Shown: positions 1-5,654 of the stretch, in pieces
Layout: every line of letters starts with the position of its first letter
How positions within the stretch are numbered: the first letter of the stretch is position 1
From: an uncultured Granulosicoccaceae bacterium
Lineage (GTDB): Bacteria; Pseudomonadota; Gammaproteobacteria; JABXHR01
Reading direction: 5' to 3'
Length of the DNA: 8,944 bases
NCBI GenBank assembly: GCA_937921805.1
Contig: CAKZUS010000084.1
Span: 1-8,944 of the forward strand
Notes under the pieces: model-generated
What the model was told of the DNA's origin: nothing
The model's database searches: none
Seen by the model: the letters and a program-made list of their open reading frames with translations, nothing else
Program-made: the position numbers and the translations under genes

Positions 1-447
1 TGGCCCGAAGACGACGCCACGCTGAGCGTGCAGGACATTCGGCTGCATCTCGCGCTCTTGCCCGCATCCGCCACAGCCGTCACCCTGTCCGAGGCGCAGG
101 AGGGGCTGCTACCGCACTACCCTGTCATCCGCGACGGCAGTGAACGCCGCTGGGTCGAGCAGGATTTAGAGCAAGGCCTCACGCACTACTGCATTGAGTC
201 AGATAGCGGGGAGACGGCGCACCCTGAGCATGGCTTAGTCTCGGCGCAGATTCGGCGCGAACGCTGGACTGTGGCGCCGCACGAGCTGAGCAAGGCCCGA
301 GTGGCTATTCACTGGACAGCCACCACGGCACGCGGCCCGTGGCGCACGCGCACCGAGGCCTATACGAGCCGCGATGCACAGGGCCATATCACCGCGCGGC
401 TCGAGGCCTTTATTGACGATGAGAAGGTGTTTGAGCGCGATTATTAA
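1..447 (+). CDS. CocE/NonD family hydrolase, C-terminal part (5' end outside window)
   Basis: The reading frame is open from base 1 and ends at TAA 445-447, giving the last 148 residues of a longer protein. No start is visible; an in-frame GTG at 28 is not a credible one. The fragment resembles the C-terminal beta-sandwich (X-Pro dipeptidyl-peptidase C-terminal domain) of CocE/NonD hydrolases. Features supporting this are WPEDDATLSV at the beginning, the segment RRWVEQDLEQG, the HGLVSAQIRRERWTV stretch followed by ELSKA (family: a DPLSA-like motif), RGPWRTRTEAYT (family: RGDWRVRxET) and the terminal FERDY. Family members are serine esterases or peptidases acting on acyl or X-Pro substrates. 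The catalytic alpha/beta-hydrolase domain lies upstream of the window, so neither activity nor substrate can be judged. The gene runs convergent to pepP with only 9 bp between stop codons. The family call is from recalled pattern, not a search. Confidence 0.75.
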   Translation, partial: WPEDDATLSVQDIRLHLALLPASATAVTLSEAQEGLLPHYPVIRDGSERRWVEQDLEQGLTHYCIESDSGETAHPEHGLVSAQIRRERWTVAPHELSKARVAIHWTATTARGPWRTRTEAYTSRDAQGHITARLEAFIDDEKVFERDY

Positions 448-453
448 TCGCGC
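435..453. terminator. Palindrome at convergent hydrolase/pepP gene ends, possible bidirectional terminator
   Basis: GCGCGAT (435-441) and ATCGCGC (447-453) form a perfect 7-bp inverted repeat around TATTA, and the whole 19 bp is nearly self-complementary. It covers the hydrolase stop codon and ends four bases before the pepP stop. Its position between convergent genes suits a stem-loop ending both transcripts. No T-run follows on either strand, so intrinsic termination is doubtful. Confidence 0.35.
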
Positions 454-456
454 CCG

Positions 457-1821
457 CTACGAGTGCGTGGGCGCTGCGAGGCCGGCCATGAGGGTTTCTA
501 TCTGGTCAATTTCGCGCGGACAGGCGCGCGTCGTGACCTCAATACCCTCTGGCGTGACAATCACATTGTCTTCAATGCGCACGCCGATGTCAGCATAGGG
601 GCTATTGCCCACCAGCGAGCGCGGTAAATACAGGCCAGGCTCGACGGTGAGCAGCATCCCCGGCAGAAACTCTCGCTCTTCTCCATCGACTCGATACCCC
701 CCCACATCGTGGGTATCCAGCCCCAGCCAATGCCCCAAGCGATGGGGCGCAAAGCGGCGGTGCGCGCCCTGTTCCAGGAGCCGCTCTAGGTCGCCGCGCA
801 AGAGTCCCAGCGCGATCAAGCCTTCGGTCAATACCCGCTCCACTGCGCGCTGCGGCGCCATCCAGGTGGCGCCAGGGCGGATCGCCTCTAGCGCCGCGTC
901 GCTGGCACGCAGTACCCACTGATACACAGCGCGCTGCGCGTCAGTGAAGGTCCCGCGCGCAGGGAAACTGCGGCTCAAATCAGAGGCATAGCACTCCACC
1001 TCGCAGCCGGCGTCCACCACCACGAGGTCGTGCTCGCCCAGGCGCTGGTTATTCGCCGTGTAGTGTCCAATGCAGGCCCGCGCGCCCGCGCCCACAATCG
1101 GCGGATAGGCGTGCACGGCACCCTGACGTCGGAACGTGTAGATCAGCTCCGCGTCGAGTTCATACTCAAACTCCGCCTCTGGGCTGCACTGCATTAGGCG
1201 TCGATGCGCTGCAACGCTAATCTGCGCCGCGCGGCGATGGCAGTCGAGTTCGTAGGCGGATTTGATAATGCGCAGCTCGTGCAGGTGCACATCAAGGCTG
1301 GCCACTTCGTGCGGCGCCGTATCGCTGCGCTCGCCATCGTAGATACGACTGCGGGCGCGGTTCAACCACCCCATGACCCGCTGGTCGGTCTCCAGGTCGC
1401 GGCCCATGTTGTAGTACAGGCGCTCGCGCCCTTCGAGCAGCCCCGGCATGATGTCATCAATGTCGCCGATAGGAAACGCATCGTCACAGCCCAAGGCCGG
1501 TACCGCCGCATCTACGCCTAGGCGCTCTCCGTCGATAGCCTCGACATGGGCGTCTCGGTCGCGACAGAACACAATGTATTCAGCGCTGGCTCGACCAGGA
1601 ATCAACACCGCCACCGCGTCGGGTTCTTGGAAGCCAGTGAGGTAGTAAAAATCGCTGTCCTGGCGATACGGGTGTGGCACTCCGCCATTGCGTCGCTGCA
1701 CTTTGGCGGCCACGACAATACCGATGCCGCCGTCCCCGAGGTGTTCCATCAGCGCACGACGTCGGTCGCTCAGGTCTTGGCGCAATGCGGCGCTGTGCAG
1801 GCGCGCGGCCTTACTGGACAT
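457..1821 (-). CDS. pepP: Xaa-Pro aminopeptidase (aminopeptidase P II)
   Basis: A 454-residue M24-family metallopeptidase that removes the N-terminal residue from peptides with proline in second position; cytoplasmic, usually with two Mn ions. The N-terminal creatinase-like domain spans roughly residues 5-175 (PYRQDSDFYYLTGFQEPDAV at 51-70) and the pita-bread catalytic domain roughly 180-445. All five metal ligands are present with E. coli PepP spacing: D270 (VVVDAG), D281 (SDLSRSF), H364 (HRLGHWLGLD), E394 (TVEPGLY) and E417 (RIEDN). I chose ATG 1821 (MSSKAARL) because a purine-rich AGGCGGG precedes it; the in-frame ATG at 1842 adds seven residues and has no ribosome-binding site. The start overlaps the end of ygfB by 11 bp, so the two are probably co-transcribed and translationally coupled. 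In E. coli and Pseudomonas ubiH follows pepP, but here the next gene is the convergent hydrolase. Confidence 0.96.
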   Translation of the reverse strand: MSSKAARLHSAALRQDLSDRRRALMEHLGDGGIGIVVAAKVQRRNGGVPHPYRQDSDFYYLTGFQEPDAVAVLIPGRASAEYIVFCRDRDAHVEAIDGERLGVDAAVPALGCDDAFPIGDIDDIMPGLLEGRERLYYNMGRDLETDQRVMGWLNRARSRIYDGERSDTAPHEVASLDVHLHELRIIKSAYELDCHRRAAQISVAAHRRLMQCSPEAEFEYELDAELIYTFRRQGAVHAYPPIVGAGARACIGHYTANNQRLGEHDLVVVDAGCEVECYASDLSRSFPARGTFTDAQRAVYQWVLRASDAALEAIRPGATWMAPQRAVERVLTEGLIALGLLRGDLERLLEQGAHRRFAPHRLGHWLGLDTHDVGGYRVDGEEREFLPGMLLTVEPGLYLPRSLVGNSPYADIGVRIEDNVIVTPEGIEVTTRACPREIDQIETLMAGLAAPTHS

Positions 1822-2359
1822 CGCGGCCCGCCTGCAATACATCGCGGCACAAAATCACGGCGGTGCGCAAAAACTCTTCGATTTCCATCATCGAAAAATC
1901 GGCGCCGTCTTCGTCGTCGAGCTGGTCTAGGTCCACGCGCGTCACTTCGAGCACCGTGTCGAGCGCTTCGCGCAGCACTGCGTCTTTGAGCACCGTGTCA
2001 TCCAGACCACTGCGCGCCAGGCCATACAAAAACCCGTGACTCCAGGCCGCCACGGCCGGAGCGCGCACGCTCAGCGGGGCGTCGTCATTGGGCAAAAGTA
2101 GCTGCACGGCTTCTTGTTGTAGGGCCTGCAGACTCAGCACATGCAGCGGCGCCAAGGCGGTCCACAGGGCTTTTTGGTCTTCCGGCGAGGCAAAGGCATC
2201 GGCTGGGCAGACATCTTCGACCCACGACTGAAATCGGGTATCGCTACTGGCGCACAACATCCCCAACAGCACACCTTGTGCTTCGCTGGGTAACATGTCG
2301 AGGCCCGCGTCGCGAAACTGTACAGCGAGGGGGTCGTAATCGGGAAATGGGAGGCTCAT
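1811..2359 (-). CDS. ygfB: UPF0149 (YecA/YgfB) family protein
   Basis: A 182-residue, mostly alpha-helical acidic protein of the UPF0149 family. It aligns along its length with E. coli YgfB: LPSEAQGVLLGMLC (23-36; YgfB TPAEMHGLISGMIC), LLLPNDDAPLSVRAPAVAAW (87-106), HGFLYGLA (108-115), an acidic run at about 144-153, and EIEEFLRTAVILCRDVL (159-175). Its conserved position beside pepP supports the call. The biochemical role of the family is not firmly settled; in Pseudomonas aeruginosa YgfB has been linked to regulation affecting beta-lactam resistance. Three in-frame ATGs lie close together (2371, 2365, 2359); I prefer 2359, which gives the YgfB-like N-terminus MSLPFPDYDP. None has a Shine-Dalgarno sequence, and a -10-like TACACT ends at 2372, so the mRNA may have almost no leader. 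It is the first gene of the ygfB-pepP unit. Confidence 0.92.
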   Translation of the reverse strand: MSLPFPDYDPLAVQFRDAGLDMLPSEAQGVLLGMLCASSDTRFQSWVEDVCPADAFASPEDQKALWTALAPLHVLSLQALQQEAVQLLLPNDDAPLSVRAPAVAAWSHGFLYGLARSGLDDTVLKDAVLREALDTVLEVTRVDLDQLDDEDGADFSMMEIEEFLRTAVILCRDVLQAGRDVQ

Positions 2360-2371
2360 TGTCATGCGCAT

Positions 2372-2377
2372 AGTGTA
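2372..2377 (-). promoter_or_regulatory. Candidate -10 box of the ygfB-pepP operon
   Basis: On the minus strand the sequence reads CGCTACACT, with TACACT as a -10-like hexamer. A start site about seven bases further on would be near 2365, on or just before the candidate ygfB start codons. No convincing -35 box is seen 16-18 bp upstream. The same CGCTACA core occurs in mirror image in the opposing promoter at 2415-2421. Confidence 0.4.
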
Positions 2378-2417
2378 GCGTGCACAGAACGCCCGCGCCC
2401 TCGCGGCCCGCACGCGC

Positions 2418-2423
2418 TACAAT
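2418..2423 (+). promoter_or_regulatory. Candidate -10 box of the zapB-like/zapA operon
   Basis: TACAAT matches the sigma-70 -10 consensus at 5 of 6 positions and lies 30 bp before the ATG of the first gene. No recognisable -35 element lies at the right distance; the upstream sequence is very GC-rich. The predicted start, near 2430, falls inside the inverted repeat at 2425-2440. Confidence 0.5.
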
Positions 2424-2424
2424 C

Positions 2425-2440
2425 GGCTGAGTTTTCAGCC
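2425..2440 (+). repeat. Perfect stem-loop in the zapB-like/zapA leader
   Basis: GGCTGA (2425-2430) and TCAGCC (2435-2440) are exact reverse complements separated by GTTT. The element sits between the -10 box and the start codon at 2454, over the predicted transcription start. It could be an operator-like site or a 5'-end hairpin; no function is shown by sequence alone. Confidence 0.4.
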
Positions 2441-2453
2441 CAATGTCACACCA

Positions 2454-2675
2454 ATGAGCACCGAAGCACTACACACCCAAATCCACCAGCTAGAGCAAAG
2501 CACCACTGCCCTGCTCGACATGGTGGAGCGCCTAGAGGCGGATAAGCGCGCCTTGCAAGGCCAGATCGAGATCATGCAGGAAGAGCGCGGCCAGTTGATC
2601 GAGAAGAACGAACTGGCACGCAGCCGCGTCGAAACCATGATTAGCCGTTTGAAGTCTATGGAGTCCGAAACATGA
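2454..2675 (+). CDS. ZapB-like small coiled-coil protein (TIGR02449-type)
   Basis: A 73-residue protein that is almost entirely coiled coil. Residues about 5-70 show heptad spacing of L, I, M and V among E, Q, K and R (LHTQIHQLEQSTTALLDMVE, LEADKRALQGQIEIMQEERG), with no membrane segment or enzyme motif. It corresponds to the short protein encoded just before zapA in Pseudomonas and relatives (TIGR02449), often annotated as ZapB-like. E. coli ZapB is a similar-sized coiled coil that binds ZapA and links the Z-ring to MatP; whether this protein does the same is inference from architecture and neighbourhood. The gene overlaps zapA by 4 bp (ATGA), so the two are almost certainly co-translated. 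No Shine-Dalgarno sequence precedes the ATG (CACACCAATG). A separate zapB elsewhere in the genome cannot be excluded. Confidence 0.85.
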   Translation: MSTEALHTQIHQLEQSTTALLDMVERLEADKRALQGQIEIMQEERGQLIEKNELARSRVETMISRLKSMESET

Positions 2676-2980
2676 GCAAAGCGCAATCTGTCACTGTCCG
2701 CATTCTCGATAAGGACTATCACATCGCTTGCGGCGCTGGCGAGGAAGCCCCGCTGCAAAAGGCGGCAGGCTACGTGGACGAGAAGCTGCGCGAGTCGCGA
2801 GGACGGGGCACCGTCAGTGGCGAGCGTCTCGCTGTTTTGTGTGCGCTTAACCTCGCTCACGAGCTACTGCAAAGCCAAACTTCGGATGTCGATCTCTCGT
2901 CGGCCTCGCGCCAGTTGGCCCAAATGCAAGACAGCATTGACCGGGTGCTGGCCGCTGATTTGGCGAACAGCAACGCCTAG
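2672..2980 (+). CDS. zapA: Cell division protein ZapA
   Basis: A 102-residue ZapA family protein, the FtsZ-associated factor that cross-links and stabilises Z-ring filaments in the cytoplasm. The N-terminal globular part (about residues 5-42) carries the family pattern VTVRILDKDYHIACGAGEE followed by LQKAAGYVDEKLRE. The middle helix (SGERLAVLCALNLAHELL, 49-66) and the C-terminal coiled coil (about 75-98) mediate dimer and tetramer formation in known ZapA structures. The length is typical. The start is secure: GGAG at 2660-2663 lies 8 bases before the ATG, and ATG overlaps the TGA of the preceding coiled-coil gene. The gene sits directly upstream of ssrS, as in E. coli and Pseudomonas. Confidence 0.95.
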   Translation: MSKAQSVTVRILDKDYHIACGAGEEAPLQKAAGYVDEKLRESRGRGTVSGERLAVLCALNLAHELLQSQTSDVDLSSASRQLAQMQDSIDRVLAADLANSNA

Positions 2981-3053
2981 ACTCTATTCCTGAATTCTGT
3001 CTCAAAACAGACGCCAATCTCCCGCAAGCCCAGCAGCCCTTCGCCATCGTCAC

Positions 3054-3059
3054 TATACT
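3054..3059 (+). promoter_or_regulatory. -10 box of the 6S RNA promoter
   Basis: TATACT matches the sigma-70 -10 consensus at 5 of 6 positions. It ends seven to nine bases before the 5' strand of the 6S RNA closing stem at 3068, so the predicted start is about 3066-3068. The -35 region (around 3031-3037, CAGCAGC) is far from consensus, suggesting dependence on an activator or upstream element. Confidence 0.65.
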
Positions 3060-3065
3060 TATCCC

Positions 3066-3260
3066 ATGGTGAAGGGTACTGCGGTTCTCGCGAGTTAGCG
3101 GGGTGACCCTTGAGCTTAATTTGAAGACCCCGGGGCGGCCTCCTTGTAGGAGGGTGTGCATGTCCGCTACGGCGGGAAGCCCGATCCCTGCAGAGCAGCC
3201 CCACTTGAACCCTAGGTTCAAGGTGCAAACGTTAGCAGCGGCTCTCGTGGTCCCTTCACC
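3066..3260 (+). ncRNA. ssrS: 6S RNA
   Basis: A roughly 190-nt RNA that mimics an open promoter and sequesters sigma-70 RNA polymerase, mainly in stationary phase. GGTGAAGGG (3068-3076) pairs perfectly with CCCTTCACC (3252-3260) to close the molecule. Inside lie conserved 6S elements comparable to E. coli: GTGTGCATGTCCGC...GGGAAGCCC (3154-3182), with a C(UACG)G tetraloop at 3167-3172, and the 3' side of the central bubble (3202-3240), where CTTGAACC-CTA-GGTTCAAG (3204-3222) forms a perfect hairpin followed by AGCAGCGGC. CCTCCT-TGT-AGGAGG (3139-3153) forms another hairpin in the upper arm. Position between zapA and fthC is the standard one, and a TATACT box lies just upstream. The closing stem fixes the ends to within a few bases; the exact processed ends are not visible. 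Co-transcription with fthC is common in this arrangement. Confidence 0.95.
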
Positions 3261-3374
3261 TCTTACCTCTATTCCGTTTGCCTGATCCGTTTGCCTGGTC
3301 TGTCTATCTGGCCTCTCGACCCGGTCTCTTTATCTGGCGCTTCAGCGCTCTGTACTTGTGTGCCTGCACCTGCT
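3261..3374 (+). repeat. Pyrimidine-rich ssrS-fthC spacer with short direct repeats
   Basis: This 114-base spacer is rich in C and T and poor in A. It contains a tandem 13-bp repeat, TCCGTTTGCCTG followed by A or G (3273-3285 and 3286-3298, 12 of 13 identical). It also holds a spaced 16-bp repeat ending in ATCTGGC (3297-3312 and 3323-3338, 14 of 16 identical). A small inverted repeat GCGC-TTCA-GCGC lies at 3337-3348 without a T-run. No promoter, terminator or Shine-Dalgarno sequence is evident. The repeats look like local slippage or a low-complexity leader. Confidence 0.6.
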
Positions 3375-3962
3375 ATGCCTACCCAGCCTCTCGATTCCGC
3401 CACGCTGCGCCAGCGCATCAACCAGCAACGCCGCGCGCTCGACAGCGCCCAGCTCGCCTTAGCGGGGCAGGCGCTACACCAGCGCTTAATCCAGCACCTC
3501 GCGATCCAGCCTCAGCGCGATACGCCTCTTCATATCGCGGTATATCGCGCCGTGCGCGGAGAGATGCCACTGGAGCTTGATGCACTCCACCAAGCGGGGG
3601 CGAGCTTGTACTTGCCTGTCGTGCAGGGTGAGCAGATGCGCTTTGCACCGTGGCAACCCGGCGATGTCTTGCTCAAGCGGGGCATGGGGCTGCTCGAACC
3701 CGCATCACAAGAGTTCATCGACCCAACACAGCTAGATCGAGTGCTTGCGCCTTTGGTCGCTTTTGATCCACAGTGCCAACGCATCGGCATGGGCGGGGGG
3801 TTCTACGATCGCTGCTTTGCCTTTCGTCGTGACGCCGTGCGCGCCGCGCCGCAATTGATCGGCATTGCCCACGAGTTTCAACGCCACGATGCTCTGCCCG
3901 TCGAAGAGTGGGACGTGCCACTCGACGCGGTCATCACCGACGCGGCGACCTATATTCGCTAG
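3375..3962 (+). CDS. fthC: 5-formyltetrahydrofolate cyclo-ligase
   Basis: A 195-residue enzyme (5,10-methenyltetrahydrofolate synthetase, YgfA in E. coli) that converts 5-formyl-THF and ATP to 5,10-methenyl-THF, returning stored folate to one-carbon metabolism. The family signature GMGGGFYDR lies at 138-146, and the C-terminal VPLDAVITD at 181-189 is also typical. The basic N-terminal helix (LRQRINQQRRAL, 11-22) and RGEMPLE (61-67) match regions used for nucleotide and folate binding. Length is normal. I chose ATG 3375 (MPTQPLDSATLRQ) because it gives the usual N-terminus; the frame stays open back to a TTG at 3291, but the added residues are unlike the family. No Shine-Dalgarno sequence is seen before 3375 (CACCTGCTATG). 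It follows ssrS and ends tail-to-tail with purK, the two stop codons sharing one CTAG. Confidence 0.94.
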   Translation: MPTQPLDSATLRQRINQQRRALDSAQLALAGQALHQRLIQHLAIQPQRDTPLHIAVYRAVRGEMPLELDALHQAGASLYLPVVQGEQMRFAPWQPGDVLLKRGMGLLEPASQEFIDPTQLDRVLAPLVAFDPQCQRIGMGGGFYDRCFAFRRDAVRAAPQLIGIAHEFQRHDALPVEEWDVPLDAVITDAATYIR

Positions 3963-5080
3963 AACAATACCTGCTCACAGTGCTGCAACAAGGCCTGATG
4001 GCTCGCGCCCAGAAGATTGATATGCCCCATCTTGCGCCCCGGGCGGGCCTGCGCCTTGCCATAGAGGTGCAGCGCCACGCCAGGGAGCTGCAGCGGCCAC
4101 GCTGGCTCACCATGCTCCCACACATCCCCCAGCAGATTGAGCATCACCACCGGGCTATGACAGCTCGGATCGCCCAGCGGCAGTCCCGCTAGCGCCCGCA
4201 CTTGCTGCTCAAACTGGCTACACCAGCACGCGTCGAGCGTATGGTGGCCGCTGTTGTGCGGGCGCGGCGCCATCTCGTTCGACCACACTCGCCCTTGGGT
4301 ATCCACAAACAGCTCTAAAGCCATCACCCCAACGTAGTCCAAGGACTCGGCCAATGCGCGAGCCATGCCCTGCACGCTCAGCGCCAGTCGCGAGTCCACG
4401 TTAGCCGGTACGGTGGTGGTGTGCAGCACGCCCGCGCGGTGCACGTTCTCGCCCGGCTCATAGAGCGCAAAATCCCCACGAGCATTGCGCGCGAGCACCA
4501 CGGAGAGCTCCTGCTGCAGCGCAATACGCGCCTCTAAGACACAAGACACCTCGCCCAACTCACGCCAAGCCTCGACACACTCCTGTGCGCTGCGCACCGT
4601 GCGCTGGCCTTTGCCGTCATAGCCCAAGCGATTGGTTTTGAGAATACCCACTTCCATGGCCGCCGATGACGCCAGCTCGCTCCAGGCCTGCGCTGCGCTC
4701 GCGTCGTCCTCGACTGTACGCCACGGTACGGGATTGAGGCCCAGTGCCGCAAACAAGCGCTTCTCCGCCGCGCGGTCTTGGGCCACTGCAACGGCTTGGG
4801 CATGAGGCGCCAGCACGCCCTGCTCCGCTACGTGGTGCAGAGCCGAGAGGGGAATGTTTTCGAATTCCAGCGTCACCGCCGCGCAGCGTGCCGCAAAATC
4901 GCTCAGAGCGCCCATATCGTCATAGGCCGCGCACACATGCTCCGCGACGCGACCGGCGGGACTGTGGGGGTCGGGGTCGTACACCACCACGGCGTAGCCC
5001 ATGCGCTGCGCGGCCTGAGCAAACATACGCCCGAGCTGCCCGCCGCCTAGCACACCGAGCGTCGCTCCTGGCGCGATCAT
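3959..5080 (-). CDS. purK: N5-carboxyaminoimidazole ribonucleotide synthase
   Basis: A 373-residue ATP-grasp enzyme that carboxylates AIR with bicarbonate and ATP to N5-CAIR in de novo purine synthesis. Visible motifs in order: the N-terminal pre-ATP-grasp loop LGVLGGGQLGRM (8-19), VTLEFENIP (69-77), the ATP-grasp glycine loop ILKTNRLGYDGKGQ (146-159), ALELFVD (254-260), the metal- and ATP-binding segment SNEMAPRPHNSGHHT (267-281) and GRKMGHI (348-354). Length is typical. The start is fixed by an ATGA overlap with the end of purE (purE TGA 5077-5079, purK ATG 5080-5078), so PurE and PurK are translationally coupled. They catalyse consecutive steps. The gene ends convergent with fthC, with 3-4 bp of the two genes shared. 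Confidence 0.97.
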   Translation of the reverse strand: MIAPGATLGVLGGGQLGRMFAQAAQRMGYAVVVYDPDPHSPAGRVAEHVCAAYDDMGALSDFAARCAAVTLEFENIPLSALHHVAEQGVLAPHAQAVAVAQDRAAEKRLFAALGLNPVPWRTVEDDASAAQAWSELASSAAMEVGILKTNRLGYDGKGQRTVRSAQECVEAWRELGEVSCVLEARIALQQELSVVLARNARGDFALYEPGENVHRAGVLHTTTVPANVDSRLALSVQGMARALAESLDYVGVMALELFVDTQGRVWSNEMAPRPHNSGHHTLDACWCSQFEQQVRALAGLPLGDPSCHSPVVMLNLLGDVWEHGEPAWPLQLPGVALHLYGKAQARPGRKMGHINLLGASHQALLQHCEQVLF

Positions 5081-5568
5081 GGTGTCTCCAAGGCGCTCAG
5101 CTCCATCGCTGCCGCTCGATCGCGCTGCGCCGCCCGGAAGCTCTCCAGTGCTTGCGCCAGCTCGGGGCGCTCACAGGCGAGCATAGACACCGCAAATAAC
5201 GCCGCATTGGCAGCGCCATTAATCGCAAACGTCGCCACGGGTATTCCACGCGGCATTTGCACAATCGACAGCAGCGAGTCCTGGCCCTGTAGGTGCCGCG
5301 TTGCCACCGGCACCCCCAGCACGGGCAGAGGTGTTTTGGCGGCAATCATCCCCGGCAAATGGGCTGCGCCCCCCGCCCCAGCGATGATGCAGCGCAGCCC
5401 TCGGGCTTGCGCGGTCGCGGCGTATTCCATCATCGCATCGGGCATGCGATGCGCCGAGACGACTTGCGCCGCATAGGCGATGCCAAAGTCGCGTAAAATA
5501 AGCGCGGCGTCTTGCATGACGGGCCAGTCACTATTGCTGCCCATCACGATGCCAATTTCCGGCTCCAT
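5077..5568 (-). CDS. purE: N5-carboxyaminoimidazole ribonucleotide mutase (class I PurE)
   Basis: A 163-residue class I PurE that moves the carboxyl group of N5-CAIR to give CAIR; the family is octameric. Signature motifs: MGSNSDWPVM (9-18), VVSAHRMPD (36-44) with catalytic H40, GAGGAAHLPGM (64-74), GVPV (85-88), SIVQMPRGIPVATFAI (101-116) and GAANAALFA (118-126). The presence of PurK downstream fits a class I enzyme that uses N5-CAIR and not AIR plus CO2. I chose ATG 5568 (MEPEIGIVMG): GGAG at 5577-5580 lies 8 bases upstream, whereas the in-frame ATGs at 5589 and 5586 lie before that site and have none of their own. It is the first gene of purE-purK and is transcribed divergently from purC. 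Confidence 0.97.
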   Translation of the reverse strand: MEPEIGIVMGSNSDWPVMQDAALILRDFGIAYAAQVVSAHRMPDAMMEYAATAQARGLRCIIAGAGGAAHLPGMIAAKTPLPVLGVPVATRHLQGQDSLLSIVQMPRGIPVATFAINGAANAALFAVSMLACERPELAQALESFRAAQRDRAAAMELSALETP

Positions 5569-5654
5569 GGCCTGCTCTCCACACATCAAATAGGCGGTAT
5601 TGTCGCGCAGTCAGGCCGCGCGCGCAGCCCCGAAGGCTCAGGCTCCCCCCAATA
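5569..5654. promoter_or_regulatory. Divergent purE/purC intergenic region
   Basis: These 86 bp must hold the promoters of both purEK (leftward) and purC (rightward). Only a weak leftward pair is visible (CTGACT and TATTTG with a 16-bp spacer), and nothing convincing rightward. GCGC repeats and a small inverted repeat AGCC-CCGAA-GGCT fall around 5627-5639. There is no PurR-type ACGCAAACG operator. The base run CCCCCCAATA directly before the purC ATG means purC has no Shine-Dalgarno sequence. Confidence 0.45.

Noticed and set aside
1546..2039. Plus-strand open frames opposite pepP and ygfB
   Set aside because: They are shadows of the real minus-strand genes, with biased composition and no recognisable domain or ribosome-binding site.
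2360..2413. Longer ygfB N-terminus from 2413
   Set aside because: It would place the start upstream of the candidate -10 box and add an arginine/alanine-rich stretch absent from YgfB proteins.
3273..3338. Repeats upstream of fthC as a CRISPR array
   Set aside because: Repeat units are 13-16 bp, tandem or irregularly spaced, with no uniform spacers and no cas genes nearby.
3337..3348. GCGC-TTCA-GCGC as the ssrS terminator
   Set aside because: Only a 4-bp stem with no T-run, about 80 bases beyond the 6S 3' end.
3291..3374. Upstream TTG start for fthC, adding 28 residues
   Set aside because: The extra residues come from the repeat-rich leader and do not resemble the family N-terminus; ATG 3375 gives the normal length and start.
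4744..5199. Plus-strand open frame of about 150 codons opposite purK/purE
   Set aside because: It is antisense to two well-supported enzymes, has arginine/proline-rich GC-driven composition and shows no family motif.
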